In this document: positions 25,598-37,175 of the stretch, one piece after another
How positions within the stretch are numbered: the stretch's first letter is position 1
How the letters are laid out: every line of letters starts with the position of its first letter
Assembly (NCBI GenBank): GCA_038916785.1
Contig: JBCLBO010000009.1
Location: forward strand, 1-64,000
Source: VFKU01 sp038916785
Lineage (GTDB): Bacteria > Hydrogenedentota > Hydrogenedentia > Hydrogenedentales > GCA-2746185
DNA: 64,000 nucleotides
Direction: 5' to 3'
Made by a program: the position numbers and the translations under genes
Notes under the pieces: generated by a model
Databases searched by the model: none
Seen by the model: the letters and a program-made list of their open reading frames with translations, nothing else
Told to the model about the DNA's origin: nothing

Positions 25598-28042
25598 ATG
25601 GTTTCGCATCCGCGAGCGCGCACGGCGCTGGCGATTCTCTCGCTCGGCCTGTTGTGCGCGGGCGTCTTCGGGCCGGCGCTGCTCGATCGCGAGCGCTCGC
25701 TCTCGCATATCTCGGGGGACACCTCGCAATTTTTCTTCGCCATGCGCGACTTCGGCGCGAGCGAAATCCGCGCCGGGCGATTGCCGCTGTGGAACCCTTA
25801 CCTGATGTCGGGCACGCCTTTCGTCGGCAACTTTCAATCGGCGCTGTTCTATCCGCCGAACGCAGTGTACCTAGTCTTGCCCGTGGCCGACGCGGCGGAC
25901 GCGGACTACACGCTGCACGCATTTCTCTCGGCGCTCTTCACGTTCCTGTGGGCGCGCCGGCGCGGCGTGTCGCGCGCAGGCGCTGTGCTGGCTGGGACGA
26001 TAGCGATGTTCGGCTCGCCCTTCTTCTTGCGCGTGCTGGGCGGGCAGCTCACGATGGTGGACGCGATGGCGTGGGCCCCGCTGCTGTTTTTGGCTATCGA
26101 AATGGTCTTTGATGCGGCGCGCGACCGGCGTTCGCTGCTGGGCCCGGTGTTGCTGGGGACTGCGGCGGTGGGGATGCAGATGCTCGCCGGGCATCCGCAG
26201 ACGGTATTCATCACGGGATTTAGCGCCGGCTTGTACTGTGTGCTGCGCCTACCGGGCGCGACCCGTCGCGTGCGTGTGATCGCGGCATTGACGCTTGTCG
26301 CGGCGTGGGGGACGCTGATCGCCGCGGTGCAGTTGCTGCCGGGATTCCAGACGATGACGGAGAGCGTGCGCACGGGGGGCGCGGGCGCGGCTTTCGCCGC
26401 AACATTCTCGTTCCCGCCGGCGAATCTGGTCACCCTGGTCGCCCCGGCCTTCTTCGGCGATCGGGTCTATCACCCGTATTGGGGACAATGGGCTTCGTGG
26501 GACGCCGTGCTGTTCTTCGGGATATCGGCGTTGGTCCTCGCGATCTACGGCGCGCGCCACGCCTCTACGGAACAGCGCCGATACGCGCCGTTTCTCGTAG
26601 TGCTGATCCTCTTTCTCGCCATGGGCATCTCCACCCCGTTGTATAGCGTGTTCGCGGTAATTCCCGTCTTCGACGTCCTGCGCGGGGTGTCGAAGTTCCT
26701 GTTTGCCGGCACGCTCTTCGTTGCGCTGCTCGCCGGGATCGGCCACGATCTGCTTGCGCATCGGCCACCGGCGGGCCGGCCACGCCGCGTGGCGCTCATG
26801 TTGGTCTCCGTGCTGCCCGCGCTGGCCGTGGGCGCGGCCGTCATCGCCGTCTCCGCGTTCACGGACGGCGGCGAGGCATGGCGACAGTTTATGTTTCGGC
26901 ACATGGCCGATAGCCTGTTCATTGCCCTGTGGTTCAACCCTCCGGCGGAGTTCTTCGACTCAGCCGCGCGTCAGGCGATTGCGTCACTCGTCATCGCCGG
27001 CGCCGCGATTTCGCTCATCGCCGCCCTGCTCTGGCTGGCGTCCGGCCGGCGCTTCGCTGCGCACGCACTCCTCGCGGTTGGCCTGGTCGAACTGACGGCC
27101 TTCGCATATGCCTATTGCGACACCTTCGCCGTCGCCGATATGCATCCGCGCGAGGCCGGGACCTTCTACGCCGAACACCCCGGAGATTATCGTGTGGCGC
27201 AGTTCCGCGGGCCGGACACGCCCTATGCGCGCAATTTCCCGATGGATGCGCGGCGCTCGGCGGTGTGGGGCTATGAGCCGGTGATGCTGCACCGGCATGC
27301 GACCTTTCTTGCGCACGGCGTCGGAGGAGGGATGCCGCGCATCCCCGGCCTGCTCGAGCATGTGCGCTGGGGCACGGATATCGTCGAGCTGGCGTTAAAT
27401 TCAGGCTTCCTCGACGTGCATTTTGATCCGGTGTCCAAGACTTTCGACCCGCCGCGCGAGTTCGACATGCTCCGGTGCCGGTACGCGATCGTGCCGGAGG
27501 GGCTTCCGAATTCACCGGCCGGCATCTATGAGAATCCGGATGTCCTGCCGCGATTTCTGCTGGTGCGCGACTACATGGTCCTCGAAAATCCCTGGGTCAT
27601 TCTGGACGGGATGAGCGAGCCGGGCTTCGATTCGCGCCGCACGGTGATGCTAGAGCAGGCGCCGGTCCCCGCGCCGGACCCGTCGAAGGGCCCCGCGGCG
27701 GCGGAGGTCATCGTCGAGGACGAATCGAGCGATCACGTTACGGTGCGCGTGACGCTGGACGCGCCGGCGATTCTCCTCGTGACGGACCCCTACAGCGGCG
27801 GCTGGGGCGCGGTGGCGCTGGAGGACAGCGTGCAGCAGGAGTATCAGACGTTGCCTGCGAATTACGCCCTGCGTGCGGTGCCGCTCGAGGCGGGCGCGCA
27901 TCATTTCCGGATGGAATACCGGCCGCGCGCGTTTGTGTTGGGCGTGCAGATTTCGGTGGCGGCGGTCATCGCGTTCGCGGGCGCGCTTGCGTATTGGGCG
28001 ACCTCGCGCGCGGCGGACTACTTCACGAGGAAGGCAGCGTAG
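25598..28042 (+). CDS. YfhO-like multi-membrane protein (GT-C type)
   Basis: About 814 residues from ATG 25598; GTG at 25589-25591 would add three. Around a dozen membrane helices are followed by a periplasmic beta-sandwich-like C-terminus with a last helix near the end. The sequence has the YfhO marks: LWNPYLMSGTPFVGNFQSALFYP near residue 60 and a C-terminal segment on the pattern of ILLVTDPYSGGWGAV and FRMEYRP. YfhO of Gram-positive bacteria takes part in glycosylation of lipoteichoic acid; in Gram-negatives the role is unknown but a lipid-linked sugar transferase is likely. Its last 25 bases overlap the end of the convergent GT39-like gene. The upstream region is a repeat, with no obvious promoter. 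Confidence 0.86.
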   Translation: MVSHPRARTALAILSLGLLCAGVFGPALLDRERSLSHISGDTSQFFFAMRDFGASEIRAGRLPLWNPYLMSGTPFVGNFQSALFYPPNAVYLVLPVADAADADYTLHAFLSALFTFLWARRRGVSRAGAVLAGTIAMFGSPFFLRVLGGQLTMVDAMAWAPLLFLAIEMVFDAARDRRSLLGPVLLGTAAVGMQMLAGHPQTVFITGFSAGLYCVLRLPGATRRVRVIAALTLVAAWGTLIAAVQLLPGFQTMTESVRTGGAGAAFAATFSFPPANLVTLVAPAFFGDRVYHPYWGQWASWDAVLFFGISALVLAIYGARHASTEQRRYAPFLVVLILFLAMGISTPLYSVFAVIPVFDVLRGVSKFLFAGTLFVALLAGIGHDLLAHRPPAGRPRRVALMLVSVLPALAVGAAVIAVSAFTDGGEAWRQFMFRHMADSLFIALWFNPPAEFFDSAARQAIASLVIAGAAISLIAALLWLASGRRFAAHALLAVGLVELTAFAYAYCDTFAVADMHPREAGTFYAEHPGDYRVAQFRGPDTPYARNFPMDARRSAVWGYEPVMLHRHATFLAHGVGGGMPRIPGLLEHVRWGTDIVELALNSGFLDVHFDPVSKTFDPPREFDMLRCRYAIVPEGLPNSPAGIYENPDVLPRFLLVRDYMVLENPWVILDGMSEPGFDSRRTVMLEQAPVPAPDPSKGPAAAEVIVEDESSDHVTVRVTLDAPAILLVTDPYSGGWGAVALEDSVQQEYQTLPANYALRAVPLEAGAHHFRMEYRPRAFVLGVQISVAAVIAFAGALAYWATSRAADYFTRKAA

Positions 28043-30021
28043 ACCGCCGCGGCCCATGCGGCCACGGCCCCGGTCGCGATCGCATCGAGGATGGGGCGTC
28101 GGCCGAGCATGACAAAACCCTGCGCGGCGAGCACGCCGAAACACGGCAGCACGTTGAGCGCGTAGGCGGCCTTGCCGGCGCTGACGGTGGGCAGGGACAG
28201 GTAGAGCAACACCATGCCGGCGAGGTGCGTGCCGATCCAGAACAGGCACAGCAGCGTGCCGCGATCGACGGCGTCACTTGGGCGCGCCACCGCACGGGCG
28301 GCGCCCATCGCCATCAGCGCGGCCGGCCCCAGCGAGAGCAGCGTGGCGGCGCCGAGGAAGCGGAAATCCCATGGCGGCACCGAGGGCGGGCGCGTCGCGG
28401 CCGCGGCGTCGTAGAGGTAGCCCGGCGGGACTTGGCCCGAGCTGATGAATCCGTCCGACCAGAAGGTGGAATAGAGGGAGTCCCAAAAGCCCACGAAGCC
28501 GGCGCTGATCGGATACCAGAGCCCTTCGCCGAAGCTGAGTAGCTGGCCCGGCGCGCGAAAGCCGGGGTCCTGTCGCCAGACGGTGCCGAGCGATTCGTCG
28601 AAACCGACGCTGAAGGGCGTGCCGAGCGCGATCTGATTGCGGACGAAGAACCATCCGGACACGAGAATCGCGATCGCGAGGACCGCGAGGGTCTCGCTAA
28701 GTGCGCGCGTCCTGCCGCCGGGACGCCGCCAGGCCGCGAGACCGACGCCGAGCACGACGCCGGGCGCCGCGAGCAGTCCGGTGACTTTGGAGAGTATGGC
28801 CAGGCCCAGGCACAGGCCGATGAGAATCGGCCCGGACCACCGGGGATTCGGGGCCAACGCGTGCCGCAGGGTCAGGTAGACCGCGAGCGCGCTCCACAGG
28901 CCGGCGAAGGGTTGGTTGCTGGGAAATAGCGAGAGGTAGATGTTCATCGGAAGCAGACCGCAGATCGCCGCGCCGATGAATTGCGCATGGGTTTGGCCGG
29001 GGAACACGAGGCGGAGCGTGCGCAGGGCTATCTCGGCTTGGGCGATGCCGCACAGTAGCGGAATGAAGCGCATGGCCAGGATATTGCCTTCGGGAGTCAG
29101 GTGCGCGTGGAGGAAGCGGTAAGGAATCGACGCGACGAGATGGAACAGGGGCGCTTCGTTCATCTTCCAGCCGTCCGTGGCGAGCGGCAACCGGCCGGTG
29201 GTCACGATGTAGTCGATGTACTCCATGTGCTCGCGCACGTCGAAGCCGAACCAGACAGGCACACGCAGGACCGCGTTCAACCCTAGAGCGGCGAGCGCCA
29301 GCAGCATCGCGGCGTGTGCGGCGGCGCGCATCCAGGCCGCGCGCGCGGCGGTGGGCCTCGGGAGGCGTCCGCGGAGCTGCGCCCAGCGCAGGCCTGCGGC
29401 CAGCACGAAGATTGGCGCGAGCCAGGGCGCAACGCTCCATAAGGCGCGATCGGAGCGTGAAAATGCGCGGCTTCCGGGGGCCGGCGCAATGCGATTGGCG
29501 ATCGCCGCCGCGGTCCATGTCGTCGAATCCCGGCTGGCCTGCCACGTGGGACCGGTGTGGAGATCGAGCGGGCCGCAGCTCGCCTGAAGCAACGCGGGGC
29601 CATCGTCATTTTGCACGACGATCGTAAGCACGTGATCGCCGGGAACGAGGTGGGGAGTCAGATCGATTTGGCGCCAGCGTTTCCACGACTCGGGCGCCGC
29701 CGGCTCAGAAAATAGCGCGGTCTGATCCAGAAATACATCGGCCCTCGATAGCGCACGGAAACGCAGCACCGCGTCCGCCGGCGCCGCGTCCACGTGAATG
29801 TGCCGGCGGAATCCGGTCGTGTCGGTGCCCAGCGGGAGCAGGGCCATTTCCATCGGCCGGTCGTGCCGGATCCATTGCGCGCCGGCGCTGTCGATCAGGA
29901 AGACGAAGCCGGGATCGTTTAGCCGCCCCGCGAACAGGGCCGCCTCCAACAAGACTCCGGCCACGAAGGCCGCCGCGAGAATCAGCGCGGCGCGGCGGGG
30001 ACTGAGGAAGTCGGAGGACAC
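28018..30021 (-). CDS. GT39-like multi-membrane protein with N-terminal periplasmic domain
   Basis: A 667-residue protein. One N-terminal helix (about 10-32) anchors a 150-residue periplasmic domain, then some ten to eleven helices follow. The motif GFDVREHMEYIDYI in the first loop of the membrane core and WKMNEAPLFHLVASIPY are in the position of the GT39/ArnT acidic and aromatic motifs. It should be an inner-membrane transferase using a polyprenyl-linked sugar. The jelly-roll-like N-terminal domain is unusual for the family. It ends overlapping the YfhO-like gene by 25 bases, tail to tail, and lies 50 bases downstream of the diguanylate cyclase gene's stop on the other side of its start. Confidence 0.82.
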   Translation of the reverse strand: MSSDFLSPRRAALILAAAFVAGVLLEAALFAGRLNDPGFVFLIDSAGAQWIRHDRPMEMALLPLGTDTTGFRRHIHVDAAPADAVLRFRALSRADVFLDQTALFSEPAAPESWKRWRQIDLTPHLVPGDHVLTIVVQNDDGPALLQASCGPLDLHTGPTWQASRDSTTWTAAAIANRIAPAPGSRAFSRSDRALWSVAPWLAPIFVLAAGLRWAQLRGRLPRPTAARAAWMRAAAHAAMLLALAALGLNAVLRVPVWFGFDVREHMEYIDYIVTTGRLPLATDGWKMNEAPLFHLVASIPYRFLHAHLTPEGNILAMRFIPLLCGIAQAEIALRTLRLVFPGQTHAQFIGAAICGLLPMNIYLSLFPSNQPFAGLWSALAVYLTLRHALAPNPRWSGPILIGLCLGLAILSKVTGLLAAPGVVLGVGLAAWRRPGGRTRALSETLAVLAIAILVSGWFFVRNQIALGTPFSVGFDESLGTVWRQDPGFRAPGQLLSFGEGLWYPISAGFVGFWDSLYSTFWSDGFISSGQVPPGYLYDAAAATRPPSVPPWDFRFLGAATLLSLGPAALMAMGAARAVARPSDAVDRGTLLCLFWIGTHLAGMVLLYLSLPTVSAGKAAYALNVLPCFGVLAAQGFVMLGRRPILDAIATGAVAAWAAAVYAAFLVK

Positions 30022-30072
30022 GGCAAGAGAATGTCATGGTGTGCAAACGAAGGCAAACCGCGGAGGGCGGCC

Positions 30073-30995
30073 TCAGGCGGCGGGTGCGGTCTCCGCGGCG
30101 ATTTCGACGCGATTGCGGCCGTTATGCTTTGCGGCGTAGAGCGCGGCGTCAGCGTCGGAGATGATTTGGTCCACCTCGGCGGCGGATTCAAACACTCTGG
30201 CGGACACGCCGATGCTAAGGGTGACGTCGATCGCCGCGCGGCCGGTGGCGACGGGGGTGGCGGCGATGATTTCACGCAGTCGGCGCCCGAGTGCGGCACC
30301 GCCCGCAGCGTCGGTGCCGGGGCACAGCACGAGGAATTCCTCGCCGCCGAAGCGCCCGGCGGCGTCGTAGGGCCGGATGGTGGCCTGCATGCGGCGCGCG
30401 ACTTCCTTGAGCACGGCGTCTCCGGCGGGATGGCCGTGGGAGTCGTTGATGCGTTTGAAATAATCGATATCGCACATGAGCACGGCGAGCGAGGTGCTCT
30501 GCCGGACGGAGCGGTTGACCTCGGCATTGAGCTGCTCCATGATGCTGCCGCGGTTCGAGATTCCGGTGAGAAAGTCGCGCGTGGCCTGCACGCGCAGCTC
30601 CTCGCGCGTGGCGATCAATTCCTCCTGCAACTCGAGGATGCGGCGGCCCGCGCGAAGCCGGACTTGCAGTTCGTGCACATCGACGGGTTTCGAGATGTAG
30701 TCGTCGGCGCCGGCGGCCATGCCGCGGACGAGATCTTCGACGTCGTCTTTCGCACTGAGGAGCATGACGTACACGTAACGCGTGCGCTCCTGGTAGCGCA
30801 GCTCCAGGCAGATTTCGGGACCGCTCAGGCCCGGCATCATCCAGTCGAGGATCGCGAGGTCCGGCGACTCGCCGCTGTTCAGAATCTTCATCGCCTCGGT
30901 GCCGTCTTCGGCCTCGATGACTTCGTAGCCCCATTTCTCCAGGGTCATCCGGAGCACGGTGCGATCCAGGGGCTGGTCGTCGGCGATGAGAATTT

Positions 30996-30999
<4 letters not shown>
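30073..30999 (-). CDS. response regulator with GGDEF diguanylate cyclase output
   Basis: A 308-residue PleD/WspR-like protein from GTG 30999. The receiver domain (1-120) has acidic D7/D8, phospho-acceptor D52 in ILDWMMPG and K104 in SKPVD. A short coiled coil (120-140) leads to the GGDEF domain with the intact active site GGEEF at 218-222 and, five residues before it, the inhibitory I-site RPYD at 209-212. It should therefore make cyclic-di-GMP and be feedback-inhibited. The start overlaps the stop of the hybrid kinase gene as GTGA, so the kinase is very probably its partner. Likely readers of the signal are the PilZ protein at 54.2 kb and perhaps the MshEN proteins. Confidence 0.94.
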
Positions 31000-33875
<2,876 letters not shown>

Positions 33876-34039
33876 GATGTGCGGAATTCCCCCACGGACC
33901 TGAATCGTGCCGGCCCGCCCCTTTGCCGCGTCCAGCCCCCGCCGGACGGGCCCCCCATTCATTTGCGCAGGAGTATACACCAATCGCCCAGGCGCTATCG
34001 TGGGAGGATCGCGCTCCCGCGCGACTGTGGGTTCAAACA

Positions 34040-34201
34040 GCAAGTGCAACACTCTACCCTCAGAAACTAACCATTTTCCCACCAATCACTTTTCCTTCTG
34101 ACCCATCCGCCGCTCACACCTGCCTGCGGCGGATGGGTCAGAAGGAAAAGCTCCTACTCTGATCTTCGAAATACTTAGGGTTTTCCAAGTGTTGCACTTG
34201 C
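34040..34201. mobile_element. MITE-like nested inverted-repeat element
   Basis: A 162-bp element without coding content. Outer inverted repeats GCAAGTGCAACACT at 34040-34053 and its exact complement at 34188-34201 enclose an inner perfect 24-bp inverted repeat, 34089-34112 with 34127-34150, around a 14-base loop. The region is AT-richer than its flanks. The gap 33876-34398 has no gene; a further GGTCGCGC/GCGCGACC hairpin lies at 34240-34259. I saw no transposase and could not confirm a target-site duplication, so mobility is inferred from shape alone. Confidence 0.55.
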
Positions 34202-34239
34202 AGTTAGAATCCAGCACCGCGTAGGCGCCGGGTCGCATC

Positions 34240-34259
34240 GGTCGCGCGGGAGCGCGACC
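34240..34259. repeat. GC-rich palindrome
   Basis: GGTCGCGC, loop GGGA, GCGCGACC. The related TCGCGC/GCGCGA hairpin at 34009-34024 lies on the other side of the MITE-like element, so the element may sit inside an older repeat pair. Confidence 0.55.
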
Positions 34260-34398
34260 CTCCCTTGGCGACCGTTGGGGATTTTGGATGCGCTCCGTTT
34301 CACGGGCGCGCGGCGGTTTCGTTCCGAATTAATGTAGAGCGGGCCCGCCGCCGAGGCCGGCAGCGGGCCCGCGAAGGGTCACGCGGATATCGTCCGGA

Positions 34399-35226
34399 TT
34401 ACTTCGCCGGAGGGGTGGCCGGAGCCGCAGCCGGGGCAGCAGCCGGGGCAGCAGCCGGGGCAGCCGCGGGGGCCGCGCTCGGGTCGAGCAGGGCCGCGAT
34501 GCCGGCCGGCACTTCGAAGTTCGCCGCATCAATGTCCTTGTTGAATTCGATCGACGCAAAGGTGATTTCGACAGGGCCGTTCGCGGTTTCAAGGGACATC
34601 GCGTGCGCGACCGTCAGGCCGTCGACCGCTTTGTAGTCCTTGAAGGTGGTCGTGGCCGGTCCGCCGCCCATGCCGGGGCCGAGGGACTGGATGAGCAGGC
34701 CGCTTTCCTTGTCATACCAGTTGGTGACGGCTTCGCCCGCGGCCGGAGTGAAAACGACTTTCCAGCAGGTCTTGTCGCCGACCGCTTCTTCACCGGCGGT
34801 CTCGGCCTTCGCGTAGTACTTCTCCCAGTGCAGCCACTGCTGCACGTCGAATTGCTGCGCGGCCGCATCGGCCTCGGCGCCTTCGAGAAGCGTGTCGCCC
34901 TGCATCATGCTGGACGACCACATTTTGCCGTCCTTCATGCCGTTGAGGAACTCGCCGAAGCCGTCGAGCGCCATGATGCTCTTGGCGTTGTTGCCTTGCG
35001 AGTATTGGGTCATCGTGCCGTTCATGCCCATAGCGACCACCACCACGGTGCCCTTGGACGAGCGGCTCTTCACGGCCTTCCACGCGGCGTCGCCGCCGGT
35101 GGCCTTTACGTACTTGGCTACGATCGCTTGCGGCGTCGCGGCGTCTTCGGCCTTCGCCGCGCCGGCGAATACCGAGAGTCCCATTGCCATTGCTGCAACT
35201 ACCAATCCCATCTTTCTGTACAACAC
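34399..35226 (-). CDS. exported protein with Ala/Pro repeat tail
   Basis: About 275 residues from GTG 35226, preceded by AGGAG with good spacing; the frame is open upstream without a ribosome site. The signal peptide (GLVVAAMAMGLSVFAGAAKA) is followed by a domain of about 220 residues starting ATPQAIVAKYVKATGGDAAW, the pattern of periplasmic LolA/LppX-like or outer-membrane lipoprotein-sorting-like proteins in which a lipid-binding half-barrel is common (for example FTPAAGEAVTNWYDKESGLL). That assignment is tentative. The last 30 residues are AAP repeats (five units), probably a flexible linker. It lies alone between a repeat region and the divergent MATE gene. Confidence 0.82.
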   Translation of the reverse strand: MLYRKMGLVVAAMAMGLSVFAGAAKAEDAATPQAIVAKYVKATGGDAAWKAVKSRSSKGTVVVVAMGMNGTMTQYSQGNNAKSIMALDGFGEFLNGMKDGKMWSSSMMQGDTLLEGAEADAAAQQFDVQQWLHWEKYYAKAETAGEEAVGDKTCWKVVFTPAAGEAVTNWYDKESGLLIQSLGPGMGGGPATTTFKDYKAVDGLTVAHAMSLETANGPVEITFASIEFNKDIDAANFEVPAGIAALLDPSAAPAAAPAAAPAAAPAAAPATPPAK

Positions 35227-35419
35227 GTGTGTTCTCCTAGTTTCGCTTGGGCATGACCCAAACAGTTTCGATTCGTAAACAGCCCAGTTGGCGAGTATAT
35301 CCAACACTTGGGGGCGTGTCTAGTTCCAATTGCATCACGGCGACGCGCAGTCCTGACCGTCGCCCCGATGCGCATAGGCAGCGCCTGTATGGTAAAGTAA
35401 CGCGCCTCCACGCCCGGGA

Positions 35420-36886
35420 ATGAGCCCACTCATGCATCCAATCGACGGCCAAACTGCGCCCGCCCAGGAGGGCCGATGGGAGGGCCTGCGCGAAGTCTCG
35501 CGCATGGCCTGGCCCATTATGTTGGGCAATTTGTCCTTCGTGTTCATGGATTTTGTGGACAAGTACTTCGTCGCCTCGCTCGATCGCGGGCTGGACGCCC
35601 CAGTCCACCTGGCGGCGATCGGGTCTGCGGGGATTTGGACCTATGTGCTGGGGATATTCTTCGTGGGCGTGGCGGGCTGCGTGAGCACCTTCGTGTCGCA
35701 GAGCCTGGGCCGGGGCGAGCGCGAGAATTGCTCGCGCTACGCGTGGCAGGGTATGTACATCTCGCTGCTCTCGGGCCTGGCCATCGTGGCGTGTCTGCCG
35801 CTGGCGCGGCCTTTCTTCGAGCGCATGGGGCACGGCCCGGAGGTCACGGAACTCGAACTGACCTACTTCCGCATCCGTATTTTTGGCTTTGTCCTGGTGG
35901 CGACGGAAGTCGCGCTGGCGTCCTTCTTCCAGGCGATCGGGCGCGCGGTGTTGCCGATGACCTCGACGATCGCGGCGAACATCGTGAATGTAGTTCTCAC
36001 GTACGCGCTGGTGCTGGGGCATTTCGGTGCGCCGCGCATGGGCATCGCGGGCGCGGCGGTCGCCACGCTGCTCGCGCTGCTGTTCCAGACACTGATGCTG
36101 CTCGCGTTCTTCCTGAGCGACCGCGTGAACCGCGACTTCGGATCGCGCGCGGGTTGGCGTTTCGATTCGCGCAAGGCCGCCGAGTTGTTCCGCATCGGCT
36201 GGCCCTCCGGCCTGTCGAGCTTCATGGACGTGGCGGCCTGGGGCGTTTTCACGAGCTTCATCATCGGCGGCTTCGGCGCGGTGCAACTGGCCGCGCACAC
36301 GGGCGCGATCAATTTTATGCACGTGTGTTTCCTGCCGGCGATGGGCCTGGGCATGGCGGCCACGCCGATCGTGGGGCAGTGGCTCGGCCGCGGGAACTAC
36401 GAGATGGCGCGCAAACGCGCGCTGACCGCGGTGAAGATCGGGATCGTGATCATGACGAGCGTGGGGATCGTGCTGGCGGTCTATGGCCCGACGCTGATGA
36501 CGGCGTTCTCGGACGATCCCGAAGTGATCCGGCTGGGCGGGTATCTGCTGATCCTGGCCGCGATCTTCGCCGGCTTCGACGCGATCAACATCGTGCTGAT
36601 GGGCGCGCTGCGCGGCGCGGGCGACACGCGCTGGGTCATGGTGACGCTGTTCATCGGGGCGTGGCTGGTAAACCTGCCGCTCGCGCTGCTGTTTTCGCGC
36701 GTGCTGCATCTGGGCGCGCTCGGAGCGTGGTACGGCACGACGATCTACGTCATCCTGCTCAGCGGCGCCTTCGCCTGGCGCTTCCACCGCGGCGAATGGC
36801 GGCATATCAATATTTTTTCAGCGAGCGGCGAGGTTTCGACATATCCGGCGCCCATTCGGGCCGGGGCCGAAGCAGGTAGCAAGTAG
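35420..36886 (+). CDS. MATE family efflux transporter
   Basis: A 488-residue inner-membrane protein with twelve hydrophobic helices in two homologous halves. The first half begins WPIMLGNLSFVFMDFVDKYFV, where MATE pumps carry the conserved Asp pair, and the second half has RIGWPSGLSSFMDVAAWGVF and VGQWLGRGNYEMARKRA, the MATE signature (VGQxxGxxxxxxA). Such pumps export cationic drugs or lipid-linked precursors using Na+ or H+. ATG at 35420 is used; an in-frame ATG four codons later is possible. Divergent from the exported protein at 34.4-35.2 kb, with about 190 bases for both promoters. Confidence 0.93.
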   Translation: MSPLMHPIDGQTAPAQEGRWEGLREVSRMAWPIMLGNLSFVFMDFVDKYFVASLDRGLDAPVHLAAIGSAGIWTYVLGIFFVGVAGCVSTFVSQSLGRGERENCSRYAWQGMYISLLSGLAIVACLPLARPFFERMGHGPEVTELELTYFRIRIFGFVLVATEVALASFFQAIGRAVLPMTSTIAANIVNVVLTYALVLGHFGAPRMGIAGAAVATLLALLFQTLMLLAFFLSDRVNRDFGSRAGWRFDSRKAAELFRIGWPSGLSSFMDVAAWGVFTSFIIGGFGAVQLAAHTGAINFMHVCFLPAMGLGMAATPIVGQWLGRGNYEMARKRALTAVKIGIVIMTSVGIVLAVYGPTLMTAFSDDPEVIRLGGYLLILAAIFAGFDAINIVLMGALRGAGDTRWVMVTLFIGAWLVNLPLALLFSRVLHLGALGAWYGTTIYVILLSGAFAWRFHRGEWRHINIFSASGEVSTYPAPIRAGAEAGSK

Positions 36887-37175
36887 TTTGGAGTGGGAAG
36901 CGCGGAGCAGGAAGCGGGAAATATTTCGGAACGTGGCCGAACGCGGGGTCGATGTTGGCTGATTCACGGCCGCGAATTGTCTTAGCCAAGGCCGCTGATT
37001 ACGCTCAGTCTTCCCCGGTCCCGATACGTCTGATGCGCGTACAACGCGTCCCGGAGTTAGGATGAGAAGGCCGGCCGCCTTTGTAGCGTCCTGCGCGGTG
37101 AATCGTCTTGTGGACGAAGTCCTTAGGCTTAGGGCATATTGACCGGGCGAACTCATCCAACACGAGGGCCCCACC

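Noticed and set aside
34399..34500. AAP-repeat DNA as a possible sequencing artefact
   Set aside because: The five repeats keep frame, vary slightly in third bases, and form a plausible flexible tail on an exported protein.
35237..36805. A 522-codon minus-strand frame opposite the MATE gene
   Set aside because: His/Arg/Gln-rich low-information translation with no hydrophobic pattern; antisense to a clear membrane protein.
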